DNA of 64,000 nucleotides from Zizania palustris. Taxonomy: Eukaryota > Streptophyta > Magnoliopsida > Poales > Poaceae. Below, piece after piece: positions 31,938 through 45,303 of the stretch. A program made the position numbers and the translations under genes. The notes below the pieces were generated by a model that worked only from the letters and a program-made list of their open reading frames with translations, made no database searches and was not told where the DNA came from. The stretch spans positions 47,936,289-48,000,288 of the forward strand of contig JAAALK010000286.1 in NCBI GenBank assembly GCA_019279435.1, written 5' to 3'. Position 1 is the stretch's first letter, and every line of letters starts with the position of its first letter.

Positions 31938-34900
31938 ATGGCCTCCGCCGCCTTGACGCTCCCGCGAGTGTTGCTGGCGTCGGCTGCGCTCAGGATCTCC
32001 CTGATGGTGTATGGGAGTGGCAGGACGCTCACCTTGAGGTGCGCTACACTGACGTCGATTACCTCGTCTTCTCCGACGCCGCCGCCTCCGTCGCCGCCGG
32101 CAGATCCCCCTTCGCCCGCGCCACCTACCGATACTCTCCGCTCCTCGCCTACTTGCTCCTCCCCAACTCTCTCCTCCACCCCGCGTGGGGCAAACTCCTC
32201 TTCTCCGCCGCAGGTAACTCCGCTGTTCGCACCATGCTGTCGTAGGGCCAGTGATGAACTCTATTAAAAATTATTTGTAGCTAAATTGTTTTTCTGGTAG
32301 ATTTATGTGATATGACACTAATGTTGAGAAATGATGGCCTGGCTGTGCGTTCTTTTCCCTCCTGATGTGTTAGTTTGTAGGGTTGGCTACATGTTTGTTG
32401 CTGTTATATGTAGTTGTTTTGGTTGTTCAGAGATGACGGATTGGATGTGGTGTTAGTGCTTAATTCTAGTTTCAATGCCAGTTTTTGTTAAGCTGGAAAT
32501 CCCAGTTGCATTGAACCCTGTCATATTACTATTTCTCTTTCAGAAAAGTAATGTTTACAAATTAGAACTTGGAGGTGATTTCATTGTTTTTCTTTTTTTA
32601 CAATATAATTGCATATTGCTAACTGAAAGCAGAAAGCTTCAAGTGCCTGGGTTACTTTTGCTCACTTCTGTCTGTTAATTATGAATGGTGATAGTGGTAC
32701 CATACCCTTGAAACTTTGCAATATTTGGTGTATTGGTATGAATTAAATGCATATTTGTCAAACTTTTGTTTTTTGTTTAAAATGATAGGATGTCACTGGC
32801 CTCAGCCAGTGGATTCTGCGGGGTAGAACACATAGAGTAACCGTGGCTGAAGGGAGGTCGAGGGCGTTCTGCCCCTCGTTGCTCTGTCGCCATGGTGAAG
32901 GAGAAGAAACAGAGTTTGGCTAAATTCTTCCTTATCCTTTTATTATCCAAGTCCTTATATAGGATAGGCTCCAACCCTATCAAATTAAGCTAAACTCTTG
33001 GAACAAATTAACTAACAAGCAAACCAATCTAATCATTCTGATAAAGCTAACTTAACGATAACAATGCTCAATCCTGCTTGATTGCTGGCTTGGTCATTGC
33101 CTGTTGTGGGCAGTTGGGCACTAATGCTGGTAAGTTCATCCCCACATTACATATTGGGGTTGATGCTTCTTACACACGGACCTAGGTTCAGGATGAGGTG
33201 ATTGCTCTTCACTATGTTACTTCCGAGCTTCAATTGGTTGATTTCTTCATGAAAGCACAAACTACAGCTCAGTACAGGTTCTATCTCTCCAAACTCAGTG
33301 TGGTTGATCCTCCATGAGTTTGAGGGGGGTGTTAGAGATGTATATTACTTTATTGTCTTGTGTAATATCCCCAAAGTATAAGGGGTTTTGTGCATATTGT
33401 ACATGGGTATATACTCTAGCCTATGGCCTCTATTGAACACAAGCTGCTATTCACACAATAGCCATTTAGGTTCTCAGAAAGACAGTAACCTTTGTTTTTA
33501 TTTTTCACAAAACAACACTTAGGTTAAGTAGAGAGAGTTTGATAATGAACCCATAGGATCTTCAATTTGTGATCTCGGGATGATATGAAGCTATCTATGT
33601 GTCCATAATTATCATGGTGACATATTCAAGATTTTTTTAAGATAATGGAAATCATTTACATCTCTGGCCTCTACTGTTAAGCACACAATGAGTTCTAATA
33701 TGGGGAAAAAGACATAAGGTGTTGGGACAAACTCCCAACTTCCTCTAAAAGATGACCAGCTGAAATAATGAGGAAAGATTATAACAATTTCATCAGCTAT
33801 GCCATTCAATGTGTGATAAAAGACCTCTAGCTACCGATTCCAAAAGCGTAGCATCATTGTGCATAATATCATTCTCCGCCGGTGATAACATCATAAACCA
33901 AAAGTGGAACCATCCAGAAGACATGAAGATAACCAGTCTAGAGCTAGACACTTTTTATTATTAAAAATTATATTATTGTGACAATGTCAAATGGACCAAG
34001 ATGACATTTTCAAGATGGCCATGTATTTTTTGTTTTGCAGATTTGCTTGTTGGGTTGTTCATCAATACTATTCTGAAACTACGTGGAGTCCCTAATAGAA
34101 CTCGGATCTGGTCCGTTATAGCTTGGCTGTTCAATCCCTTCACCTTCACCATTGGCACAAGAGGAAACTGTGAGCCTATAGTCTGCGCCGTCATACTCTG
34201 GATTCTAATATGTTTGATGAATGGTGTGAGCTCTGAATCTCTTGTTTCTTATCTATTCAATTTTTGCTACCTTTGTAACATTGCTATGGGTGATAATCAT
34301 TTAAATGCTTTATGGACTAGTGTGTATATTATAACTAGTTTGTTGGTTCTTCCATACCAAGCATAGCATTGGAATATAATTATTCCAAAAGGCAATAAAA
34401 TGCAGTTTATGCTTATATTTTATTAGTTTGTTTCCTGCCTGATTTTGTACTAGTCTATATGTCTACCAGAGCTTGTCTTACCAAAGTTCGAAAAGCTAAG
34501 GTACTAGTTTATTTGGCACTTCCTGCAAGAATTTATGGGTTATTTTGCTCTGCAATCATGCGTTTTACTTGGATTACACTATGAGCAATTTACTGATATT
34601 ACTGTCAATTGTAGAAACAGAGATTACAAACAATAAAGAATTTTATGGATGTCTTATAGTTTGATTGTCTACTGTAGGTAGAGTATTGCAGGCAGCATTC
34701 TGGTATGGTCTCATTGTACACTTCAGAATATACCCAATCATATATGCAATTCCTTTTGTTATAATTCTTGGCAAAAGCTATGCTGGTCATGCTGGAAGGC
34801 CTATTCTTACACAGTGGACTTCTAAGCAACATTTAGAAAGTGATAAATTCAATCCAAGTGTGGAAGAGCCAACATCATTGTTGGCCAGTTTATGGAATTT

Positions 34901-35634
34901 TCTGCAAATCCTTGTAACAAGAAATGTGATCCTGTTTGGATTACTCTCAGGATCTATGTTCTTTCTCTGGACTGGTGTTTTCTTCCATCTTTATGGCTGG
35001 GATTTCTTAAATGAAGCACTACTTTACCATCTTTCTCGGACTGACCCGAGACATAACTTCTCGATATATTTCTACCACATATATCTGCATCATCAGCAAG
35101 GATTCTCCAGTATACAGAAGGTCGCTTCTTTTCTGCCACAGTTAATCGTGCAATTGGCACTCATTCTACGGTTTTGTAGAGATCTTCCATTCTGCATGTT
35201 TCTCCAAACTGTTGCATTTGTTGCATTTAACAAGGTAAGATGTCTCACTGTCACACACATATCTCATTTTTAAAAATGTGATATCTTGAATATTGACTGT
35301 CAAGATTACCGTCAAGCAGGTGATGACAGCACAATACTTTGTGTGGTTCTTTTGCCTGCTGCCCCTCATCCTCCCTTGGACTGGCATAAACCTGAAGTGG
35401 AAGGGTCTGGCCTGTATACTAGTGTGGATGGGGTCCCAACTGCACTGGCTGATGTGGGCGTACATGCTTGAATTCAAGGGCCGAAACGTCTTCATACAGC
35501 TTTGGGTTGCAGGTCTCATGTTCCTGGGTGCAAACATCTTTGTTATGCTCATGGTGATCAATCAGCACAAGTTTACCCCGCTTTTCTCATCATCGGTGAA
35601 GTCTGGAAGCAAGATTGCTGTCAAGAAGGAATAG
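31938..35634 (+). CDS. PIGM: GPI mannosyltransferase 1 (PIG-M), exon 1 with apparent frameshift
   Basis: Four exons: 31938-32213, 34041-34223, 34678-35234 and 35320-35634. Exon 1 starts MASAALTLPRVLLASAALR, the first membrane helix. The luminal catalytic segment DVDYLVFSD follows, but in a different frame: at 32013-32015 there are three G where four are needed. The exons sum to 1,331 nt, and one extra base makes 1,332 (443 residues). After that point all junctions keep phase. Later motifs include NPFTFTIGTRGN, DPRHNFSIYFYHIY and many helices. PIG-M adds the first mannose to GPI anchors in the ER. It may be an assembly error, a null allele, or be bypassed from the in-frame ATG at 31826. Intron 1 (1.8 kb) holds a copia remnant. 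Confidence 0.88.
32785..33110 (-). mobile_element. Possible LTR or promoter fragment in PIG-M intron 1
   Basis: On the minus strand, CCTATATAAGGACTTGG is followed by a leader-like stretch and an ATG-containing, Arg-rich frame. It resembles an LTR U3/R region, but the ends are not visible. Confidence 0.3.
33115..33329 (+). pseudogene. Copia pol 3' fragment in PIG-M intron 1
   Basis: Plus-strand translation gives VIALHYVTSELQLVDFF, KAQT and LSKLSVVDPP, the usual end of a copia RNase H frame, followed by a stop. A polypurine tract TTTGAGGGGGG (about 33319-33329) precedes an LTR start. Confidence 0.7.
33330..33470 (+). repeat. Truncated copia 3' LTR in PIG-M intron 1
   Basis: Starts TGTTAGAGATGTATAT directly after the polypurine tract; about 140 bp are recognisable before homology runs out. 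The right end is approximate. Confidence 0.55.
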
Positions 35635-36193
35635 CATACTATTCTTCTTTTCACTTTACCTGCTGATGTATTCTGGAAACATGGATCCTGGTTTTTCCCC
35701 GCTATGTGCTAGATCTTATGCAATTGTACACTGGTGCAATCGTACTTCACACTGGACCTGCTTACTTCTATGTGGTTAGAGCTGATAGTGATAGAATTTG
35801 ATTATAAGCTAGTCTTTTTTTCACGCTTTTGATAAACATTATTTCCTGGTAAAGTAATGTACTACTTGTATCTATTTGATGTAATTTCCTATGTATTAGC
35901 TACCGGTTGTATCAAAACAGTCTCCTTATGGAGCACCTGGGACTGTTTGGAGAGATTAATATTTTGAGAAGCACCTCAGAGTATTTGACAATATTGGGGA
36001 AAAAAATAGAATGTTTGAGGAACTAGAAATTTAGCCGTTAAAAGTTTCTCAAACAGTGAGCTTATATTCGAGTCCCATCGTGGTCGAATGTTTTAATATT
36101 TCTTTTTCACCTCTTTTTGGAAGATTTGATCCGAACAAAATAGATCTTGATGGTTCATCACGTGAGGGAGTTCCGAAAAAATAAAAAAGAATA
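35635..36193. other. PIG-M 3' UTR and spacer
   Basis: No coding sequence. On the minus strand, a run of six T at about 36183-36188 is the likely terminator of the tRNA that follows. Confidence 0.45.
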
Positions 36194-36266
36194 CGCGCCA
36201 GGTAGGGGTCGAACCTACGGCCTTCTGCTTAGGAAACAGACGCTCTATCCACTGAGCTACAGGCGC
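36194..36266 (-). tRNA. tRNA-Arg (CCT)
   Basis: Minus strand begins GCGCCTGTAGCTCAGTGG with an intact D arm; the anticodon loop is TTCCTAA (anticodon CCT), followed by GGTTCGACCCC in the T arm and the acceptor end GGCGCG. 73 nt, no intron, one apparent mismatch in the acceptor stem. Pol III boxes A and B are internal and a T run follows. Confidence 0.93.
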
Positions 36267-36439
36267 TAAGTGCCACGTTAATGTAACAAAAATCTAAAGT
36301 AAACTTACACTAACTCCCATCTGACAAATTTTCACAAAAAAATGTTTTAGCTGCCAAGTTTTGTACGAGTACGGTCAGGTCCAACTTGCGCTGATGAGCA
36401 TTCGTTGAGACCGTGTCTACAAAGCTGCAATGCAATGTA

Positions 36440-36692
36440 CTTCCTCCGATACATAAAAACAAGTCGTTTTAGGTTTGTATTAAGAGTTTGCTAAAATAAG
36501 TCGTTTGTATTTTATTGTGTATTTTGGACAACTATATCCCTCAAGTAGTACTACTTCTTTCTTATTTTTCATGTTATGTTTACTATTGCACTATATTTAA
36601 TAGGGATAAACATGAAAAATACACACTAATTAATTGCTACTTGGTATATGAAATCATGTCTAAAACGATTTGTTTTTGTGTACCGGAGGAAG
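36440..36692. mobile_element. Stowaway-like (Tc1/mariner) MITE
   Basis: 253 bp with inverted ends CTTCCTCCGATACA... / ...GTACCGGAGGAAG and a TA target duplication on both sides (36438-36439, 36693-36694). Arms share AAAACAAGTCGTTTTAG-like sequence. Confidence 0.8.
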
Positions 36693-37444
36693 TATGTGGC
36701 ACACGCTGCGTCTGATTTCATGCTTGCTTATTAACGCCCTCAATATAAGCGATAAATCACCTTTATTTTCTAAAGCATATTCGATGCTTCTATATTTGGC
36801 TGAGATTGTTTCAATGCATTGCCGCCACTCGTGCTTACCCCACCGATGCTATTCTATTAGTAGTGATGATATATATTATTCTATTAATAGTGTATGCCTC
36901 GATATATATATATATATACCTAACGTGTGACCCAACAACGTTTCATGCATTGCCATTATTCATTTATTCTCGCTTTAATTTCATGGGATCGGATTGGTTC
37001 GATTTTGTGATCGATCCTCCTTTCTCTCAAGCTCTAGGCTGCCGCCGATCGATCGACGTCGAGGAGTAATGCAACGTCCTCTATGGCTCTATCTCATATC
37101 AACTAGCTACTATTGCAACAAATAGTACACGGCCTCTTCCTCAATAACCTCGGCAAGGACGACATCTCACTGATCAACCGATCGAGATCAAATCTTTATC
37201 GTGATCGTATCGGTGAGTTTGTACTTGCCGAGTGTGTTGAGGAAGAGGGCACGTCACTATGTTTAAGCGGAGATGATGTGCCATTATTTGCGATGATCAC
37301 ATAGATTACAAATGGTTTTGTCTGCCAAACCAAGTCGATAGCAAGGGTACGGTGCAGTGTTCCATCTGAATTAATATTCGTCCTAGCTACTACCATACCA
37401 TGCATTTATTTCTACTGTACAAGAGTATTAGAAAATATTTAGTT
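36693..37444. other. Intergenic, no gene seen
   Basis: AT-rich sequence including a short (TA)n stretch near 36905. Short frames here have no recognisable domains. Confidence 0.45.
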
Positions 37445-37666
37445 GGGATTTTGGATCCGTTTGTTTCGGTTTCTAGCAGATAGAGATTCTCAGGAGCTAG
37501 CTAGTCTGAGTAGCTACTGTTTTCTAGCTTCTGAATTCTAGTTCATTTTTAGATTCTGTAGCTATTGATTCTCGCAATCTTAATTCAAAATCTAAATCGT
37601 TTGTTTCCGCATCAAATTCTTCTAGAAGTAGTTGTAACCGTCAGAAGCTGAAACAAACAAACCCTT
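37445..37666. mobile_element. MITE with GTTTGTTTC termini
   Basis: Left end GGATCCGTTTGTTTCGG and right end CTGAAACAAACAAACCC are inverted. A related copy lies near 61395-61640 (sharing CCGTCAGAA-CTGAAA). Target duplication unclear. Confidence 0.5.
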
Positions 37667-37974
37667 AGTCCTCTCACCGCATGCCGCCTCTCATGTCTAT
37701 CCTATCCTATTGGTGTTTTGTATAATCATGTGTTTCATATGATACAGGCCTGTACATGTAATCCATCGTTTTATTGCATTCGGATTATTCTCGCTGTCAT
37801 GGTATGTATATCATGTTATGTATGGTTGGGTTCAAAGCATTGCATGATTATATATATTATTCTTGTCATTACATGCATCTCCGGTGTTACAAGTTGATCC
37901 TGTAATTTATATATTTCTTGCTTTGTGCCTCATACGACAATAATAACAGAATACCAGACCTCGTAGTCACTAGC

Positions 37975-38046
37975 GGTCCCATGGTCTAGCGGTTAGGACA
38001 TTAGACTCTGAATCTAGTAACCCGAGTTCAAATCTCGGTGGGACCT
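37975..38046 (+). tRNA. tRNA-Gln (CTG)
   Basis: GGTCCCATGGTCTAGCGG at the 5' end, anticodon loop CTCTGAA (anticodon CTG), GAGTTCAAATCTC T arm and closing GGGACC. 72 nt, no intron, followed directly by a T run as a Pol III terminator. Confidence 0.95.
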
Positions 38047-38289
38047 TTTTACGTTTTTTTTTTCTTCTCCACTTCGTTTTTTCGATTTTTCTTCCGCAAG
38101 AAATGTTTCCAACACCTAAACAATTGATAATCTTTTTTTTTCTCCTGGATTTTTTTACCACCTACTTCTTGGTTTTGAATTGTGAAGAAGCCTGCTCTCT
38201 CCGCAAATCCATAGAGATTTTTTGACGGTCGGTCGGTCAACTGCCATGTATCAAAACAGGAATGAGAGCATATCCATTATTTAACGTAC

Positions 38290-38784
38290 AGTTTTATCCG
38301 TGGGTGTAGGTACCTGACTTAATAGGCATGGGTTTGAGTTTAATTTTATGTCCGCAGGTTCACGAGTTTGGGTATCCGTTTAATTTTGGGCTGGATTCGG
38401 GTTTAGATTTAAACCTATGGATTTTGCGGGTTTACTCGATTACTTAAAATTATAGAGTTCATAACATTTCCTATTCATTTCTCGTGATAATGTTATGTTG
38501 AGATATATCGAGTGATTCCATCATTTCAAATTATGTATTGGTAATGTGATAATTTCCTATTTGTTGTGATTTTTTAATTATATTTATATTGTAATATAAT
38601 TCATGTAGAGTATAAATTGACCCCGCGGGTTACTCATCGGGTTTCGGGTACCCGACAGGTTCGTGTTTAGGTTTAGTTTAGAACCCATAGGTTTGGCGGA
38701 TTTGGGTTTGTATGAATTTCGCAGGTTTGCTTCACGGGCGAGTTTTCATCAAACCCGTGGGTTTTAGACCCGTTGTCATCCCTA
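38290..38784. mobile_element. hAT-like TAGGGATG repeat, copy 1
   Basis: Ends GACCCGTTGTCATCCCTA and is full of inverted GGGTACCCG / CCCGTGGGT strings, as in grass elements with TAGGGATGGCAA termini. The left edge is not well defined. Confidence 0.45.
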
Positions 38785-39435
38785 ATATCCACAAAATATA
38801 AAATATATCGGTTTATTGCAAAATTAACCATGAGTCATAGCCCAATGAAACAAATAAGGGGTTGTGTAGTTGCCGCCAGAGTTGTGGTAAGATTATTGGA
38901 CTACTATTATCAACAATACTATTTGGATATTTGTCTTGGTTAGGGATGGTAATCGGGTTGGGGTAGTGCATACACGTACCCATACTCATTAGTCCAACAG
39001 GTAAAAACCCATGCCAATACCCATCGCCTGTAGGCGTCGTATACCCACGAGTATACACATTTACCCATGAAACCGATCGATGGAGCGGACTTTTGAGAGA
39101 GGAAGGAAGGGGCTGCACTAGGGAACACATATGATGGCACACGTCGGTGTGCACCGAGGAACGCATGGGCTAGTCCAGGGCAACACACAACGGTGTGCAA
39201 CTCAGAGCATACGGGCTGATGCTGCACGAGGCATGGTGGGGAACAGTCGAGATGACGTGACACGTGGCGGGGAATGCGTGGGCCAGCGCGTGGCAGGGAT
39301 GATGAGAGGGAGCAGGGCCGCTGATGAGAGAGAGGGTTTGGAGTGGTGTAGAGAGGAGAGGGAAGGTTGGGTGGCGTGGACTCGTCGAGAGGAGGGATAT
39401 GTTGTGGCACAAAGAGGAGGAGGTTGGTGGCTTGG

Positions 39436-42400
39436 TGAAATACCTCAGTCGAGTTTTGGTGATTTATGATAATGAATGTTGGGACTAACTATTATCATGA
39501 GTTTGTATGTTATGTTAAGTTCCAATATCAAACAAAAAGGTTGATTGCTCATATGTAGAGAATCAACAAGTAAATATTGATCAAAAGATTGGTAGCATTT
39601 CAAGTCATATTCAACCGGAAGTTTTGATCACATGTCTTTCAGTCAATCTTCCTTGAATTAAGAAGCTTGTTGAATATATATTGATGTATATGATAAATGT
39701 AAGCTAAAGTTGATGATTGACAAGAACCTAAACAAAGCGATTTATACCTTTTATTATATATTGAGAATCAAGTGGAATATTAATCATGAAAAACAATGTG
39801 ATCTACATCTTTCATTATATGTTGAGAATAAATTAGAATAGTAATCATGAAGGGAAAACTGATTTTTATCATTGATTAACGAGGGTCAAGTGAACATATT
39901 GAAGATGTAGGATACAAAGCGGTTTTTTATGGCAAGACGGTGAAGGGAAAGTGATACTTGCCTACGAGGGACCATGCAAGGGTAAAGGCAAGCAAAGGCT
40001 TGGCATCGAAGGACCAATGCGATGGTGAAATACGAGTATAAACTTTGTACCGATGAACCATGTAAGTACATAAGAAATTACAGGTGATCTGTATCAATTA
40101 TTCAAAGAATACAATAAGTGATAAAGAGAAGAGCAAATTCAAACTTTATGTGTTGAAGGATGTCGGAGAGGCTTAAATATATGAAAGCATCCACACTTCA
40201 TATGTTGACCTACATCAAACCAAAATCCAAAGTGAACATTGCTCTTCTCTTTGAGACTAACCTGTTCGACTAGTATTATGTAGGTGAATAATCCTAATGA
40301 TGAAATATTTTCAACTTTATCGTCCCTCAATAATGAAGAAGCAAGATGTTGTGAGGGTATTTCTATTATTATAAATTGTTTATACTTTAATTTAAGTATA
40401 TGAATGGCATATCATTAAGAGGGATACAAAGTTAATGTGTTTGTATATGTTTTGGTGCTCAAAGTGCTTTATCCTATTACTATCTTGAGAGAAAACCAAA
40501 GTCACAACCTTTTTCTCCATAGGGTTTTAAGCTTTCCTATTTGTTAGGTTAGATAGACCTTTGAATAAGCTTTCCAAAATGTCAATGATTAACAAAAACA
40601 GATTTCAGAGTCAAAAGTTATGACCAGTTTTCTAGAGTACTACCAGGAATTTCGGAAGTTCCAGATTGGGGCTCTCTATTTCGAATTTATTTTTTGCCGG
40701 AACTTCTGATTTAGAGCCAGAACTTCCAATTTTGCTATATAATTTTGCCTCCAATGGCTAGCCGAGGGTGAGGGCTATATAAACCCTTCTTCCTCTCTTT
40801 TAAGAGAAAGCTCAACACCCCTATTTTCTAGATATTCAAAAGCTTCTAGAGTTCATCACACTCCACATTTTATTAAATCTTGTGAAGATTAGTGAGTTGG
40901 GTTGAGAGATTTGTGGGAAAGAGTGTAACACCCTGATTTTACAAAATCGAAACTTTATTGAATTTCCATAGAAAAACAATAATAATAAGATATCCATCAT
41001 GCGACAACTAACGTACATACGATCAATCATCCGCGGTTCGCAGACCACATTATTACAAACGCATAAAATTTAGAGAGAAACTATGAAAATAGAACTACAT
41101 GACAAACATCTTCTTCAGGATCATTTTCTTGACTAGGTCGCTACTCCAGACCATCCTCCTCGTAGTACGCAGACTCTGAAGTGTTTCTCCAATGGGTATG
41201 AGTATAAAAGTACTCAACAAGCCACCGAGAATGCAATAATAATGCAGGGTGATAACAAAGGAATGATAATGATTTAAAGTGCGGAAAAGTACATCTTTCA
41301 GTTGTAGCATTTAGTATCGTCAAATTTAATTATACAAAATAATAAACATGAATAATGTAATATCATCTAACTCGAGGAGTACGTTTCCCTCCTCGCTCAA
41401 CAGTCCTTACATGCCAAGTCATCACGCAACACTCATAAATATAAACTAACTACGAGTAGTCACGCAGCCCGCCCTTGACCGTGGGCTCGACTTTTCGAAA
41501 AGATTTAAACTCTGATCAGAGGTGTACTACTGTACCCACAAGGCACACACTCATCCCACACACCAAAGTGTGACGAGATGACTCATACCACGGGAACTCA
41601 TGCCAAAACCTCCGTATGAGATGCTCTAATCCGATAACACCCACTCTAGGTTTTGTCGGCGCACCCGGCCACTCCGGGCTAACATCGCACCCCCTTTTGC
41701 GCCACGTCGATACAAGCCACCTGCAGGTGCTGCTTGACCCATCTCCAAGTGGTGCCTCGAGTTGGAACACTCGATACCTTAGTTAGGACTTACCCACTAG
41801 ACTTGTGGTTAGTACGGAAATGTATTGCAACAGATTCCACAGACCGGTCCTTATAGTGCCCCGGGTGCTACCGACCAATGCCCTAGATTGCACCCGGAAC
41901 CCACCATGCTTACACACTTAACCAAAACTCCATAACCAACAAAATTCTTGAGATGAGAGAATAACAGGGATCATATAATAGAACCCAAGTTTCTACGACA
42001 CGTTTTTAACCTATAGCGGTTGTGTCAATACATTGGACACTATCTAATAATACTAGTAGTATGGTGACAAAGAGTTTAGGCTCAATAGCATGGCTTTGGT
42101 TTTCACTTCAAGGTCGGGGATCTAAATAAATATAATGTAAGGCTTTCAGTTTGACTAATGCATGTATAACCTATGTGTTTTAGCGATATTTTAAGAAAAC
42201 TAGGTTCAATATGCTCAAAAATTAGTTTGGTGACTTGCCTTGCTCGGCAAATGGTGATGGTGGAACCTCCGAGTAGTACTCTGGTTCTTCGACGTCGTCA
42301 TAGTCTTCTCGATACAAATAAAATAAAATATTCAATTAAACAACCCAAAATCACATCACAAGCATAAAGGTTTTAGTTGGGGTAAATTAAGGGAAATAAA

Positions 42401-45222
42401 GTTATTACTCTCCTGAAATTATTATTTGAATTTTTAAAATAATTTCTGAAGGAGTTATGAATTTTCTAAAAAAAATAAAAGTGCCTCATAATGTATTTTA
42501 AACTCCCCATTAATAAATAATAAAAAGTTCAGAACAAACCTACTATTTTTATTGCATAAATATGAATATAATAAAAATATAAATTTTCTAAAATTGGAAT
42601 GGTCAAATTTGGAGTTAAATTGATCAAGTTATGATTTTTTGAAGTTTAAAACAATTTCTTGAATTTATTTTAAACCAAAAACAGTCGCCGGTCCACAGTG
42701 AGCCGAGTTCACTGTGAACCTGTGCACTGTGCACATGAGCCAAATCACGGATCACATTGGATCGTGATCGGACGCGCGAGGGCGAGGCGAGCGGTTTAAA
42801 TGGAAACCTACGGCAGAGATTAAAAGATTGAAACAGTACGCGATGGATGGCCCAGATTTAATACGGGTTCTAAATAGAAACGGACGATCCAGATTAAAAC
42901 ATACCGATTCGCTGAGATCCGGCGAGTTAGATTAAACCGAGCGACCGATTTAATATCCACCGTCCGATCATGATCGCACGACCACGGTTGAATCCGACAC
43001 GACACGGGTACTTTACCCATGTTGATCGTCTTCTCCGGTGATGGTGATGGGCTAGCGGTGATGGCGATGGCCGATGGCCGGTTCTGAAGGCTAAAATGGG
43101 ATCAGGACGGTGTGGTGGTTAAGATGGTACCGGTGGCGAGTCTTGGGGCCGTCGGAGTGTGGCTGGCGTCGAGCGTGGGTGGCGAGGACGTTCGGGTCCT
43201 CGTCGGCGGTGGGGCTCCGGTGGGGTTCGTCGGTGAAGGAGGGGTAGCTGAGGTAGGGGAGGCGACGGCGATCACGACGGTGTAGTAGGCGGCGATAGAG
43301 GAGGTCTCCAGCAACGGTGAGCGGTGGCTGGAGTCTGGGCGGAGGTGCGGTGTTAAAAAGTGAAGCACCAGCGTTTGGTTCGGGTTTGGTCCAATTGCAC
43401 GCGAGGGCTGAACGCGGTGGTGGCTGGGGGTTAAATAGAGGGCGTCGGGTAGTAAAAACGGTAGGCGCAAATATGGAAAGCTGAGGGGGGTTTCCAAACT
43501 CCGGCGAGCCCTTGCCATGAATGCGCGCGGCGATTCTGGGACGATTACGCGTCAGTTTATTGGGGGAAACGGTCAGCGAATCACGGGGAGCATTAATTCG
43601 GCGTCAATTTTATGGAAGGGGGCCGGGAGCGAGGGGATCGCAGAGCTAGGGTTTTAGCCGGGGGATTTGGGGGCGGCGGTGCGAGGAAGACGAAGGCTGA
43701 CGAGAGAGGGTCACTATCAGCGGGAGGCTGCGGGCGCGGGCATGGCAATGGTCGAGTCTGATGGGTGGGGCCGGGCTCAGTCGGGGGGGGGGGGGTTGGC
43801 ACCAACAGGTGGGCCTGGTTCGGGCGTGCGCGCGCGGAGAGAGAGGGGAGACGCTGGCGAGCGGGGCCCGCTTGTTAGCGAGGGGCGCAGGATGGAGTAG
43901 GCTGGGCCAGCCTGCGAAGGAAGAAAGGGGGAGATGGGCTCGTTAATGTTTAAATGTATTTTTGAATAAAAATAATTGCTGAATTTGATTAAAAATATTT
44001 GGGTTGCTTCCAAGAGTGATAAAAATTGTAAAAATTCTCAAAAAGAGGTCTTGGTCTTAGGATCATATAGAAATTTTCTCAGGTCCTGGTTTGGATGGTT
44101 TCTCTAGATTTTTGTTTATTTGGGCTTTTTCAGCTTTATGGAAAATAAAAAATAATTCCTTTTTCAGAAAATATAATTAAATTGCACTTTTACCTTTTTG
44201 GAAATTTGGGGTGTTACAAAGAGTGGGTGAGATTCATTCCAATACTTGAGTACTTGAGTTCGTAGTAAGCAAATCAAATTTGTGTTTGTTATTCTTGGAG
44301 ATTAAGATCTCCTAGACGACAAGGTGTCGTCCATTAGCAATCAAGAATTATGGTGTGCCCAGGAAAGCTTGTGAATGTTCTACCTCATCTCCGGAAGGGA
44401 AGAAGTAACTCTAGTGAAATCCAAGCTTAGCATTGGCTAAGGCTTGGTGAGGAAAAGGATTGAAAGAGACCCGACCTATTAAGGTCCCTCAACGAAAGGA
44501 TCAGTGGATCCAAACTCCAAAAAATATATACTTGTGTTCATTGTATTCTTCGTGTTCATGAACTAACTCATCATATTCATACATATTTTAGTCTGATCCA
44601 TGTGTGTTTGTGCTTGTTTGACTGTAATTGATGAATGTGATAACTTCATAATACCTATTAGAACTTACAAGAACAATTGGTTTGAACTAGAACTCATTAG
44701 AGGCCACTAGATTCAAAGTTTATCAGTTAATTATGTTTATTGCTTGTTTTAGCCCGATCTCTAAATCTATCCTATGGATATAGTTTCCTTGCATAAGCAT
44801 ATTCCTAACAATTTGTTTTTACTTTCTATTCTTATAGAATTTCTATAAAAAATCTTGAAGAATAGACTTTGGGTAGTTCTTGCTAGCTCAAATCTTAATA
44901 TTGCCTGATCTAATAGCTAGCTTAGTTTTAGAACTCTTTCTCGTGCAAAAGTTGTTCCTAGCATCATTACACTCATTTCTATTCATTTACTTTGTTTGAT
45001 AGATCAAATTTCACATTTGTTAGTTTTCTGGTCAAACCGGAACTTCTGGTTCCCAACCGGGATTTTTGGTTCCCAACTAGAACTTTCGGTCACTAAAAGT
45101 TCCGCAAACCTTCGGTGACTCGGAACTTCTGGTCCAAGAAGTTTTACAAACTAACCATTTCTATAAGAATTTTTTCATAACGCATATTGACTCTCCCTCT
45201 AGACAACATGAGTGTCCTTTTA
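39436..45222 (+). repeat. Solo LTR, probably Sirevirus/copia type, split by another solo LTR
   Basis: Begins TGAAATACCTCAG and ends GAGTGTCCTTTTA, with the same 5-bp flank CTTGG (39431-39435 and 45223-45227). Without the inserted block at 40924 it is about 2.5 kb. TATA box TATATAAA at 40776-40783; the 3' end has the CTCCCTCTAG stretch seen in Sirevirus LTRs. No internal coding region is present, so it arose by LTR-LTR recombination. Confidence 0.7.
40924..44218. repeat. 3.3-kb solo LTR with TGTAACACC ... GGTGTTACA ends
   Basis: 3,295 bp inserted in the LTR above, flanked by a perfect AAGAG duplication (40919-40923 and 44219-44223). Ends are TGTAACACCCTG and GGGGTGTTACA. The length and ends resemble gypsy LTRs of the RETROSAT/Atlantys type. 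Long GC-rich parts (43000-43960) make by-chance ORFs. A run of ten G lies near 43786. Confidence 0.75.
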
Positions 45223-45303
45223 CTTGGTGCGACGTAGAGAGGGGGATTAGTGTGGCCGGAGAGGCGAGAAAGAAGGTGGGGTGGAGGAAGAGAGGAAACT
45301 AGG

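Noticed and set aside
38813..39469. Overlapping ORFs with Ser/Pro/His composition
   Set aside because: They lie in the hAT-like repeat (inverted GGGTACCC-rich) and appear on both strands.
43102..43900. Proline-rich and glycine-rich ORFs up to 138 codons
   Set aside because: They lie in the 3.3-kb solo LTR with high GC content; no protein family is recognised and the G10 run fits simple sequence.
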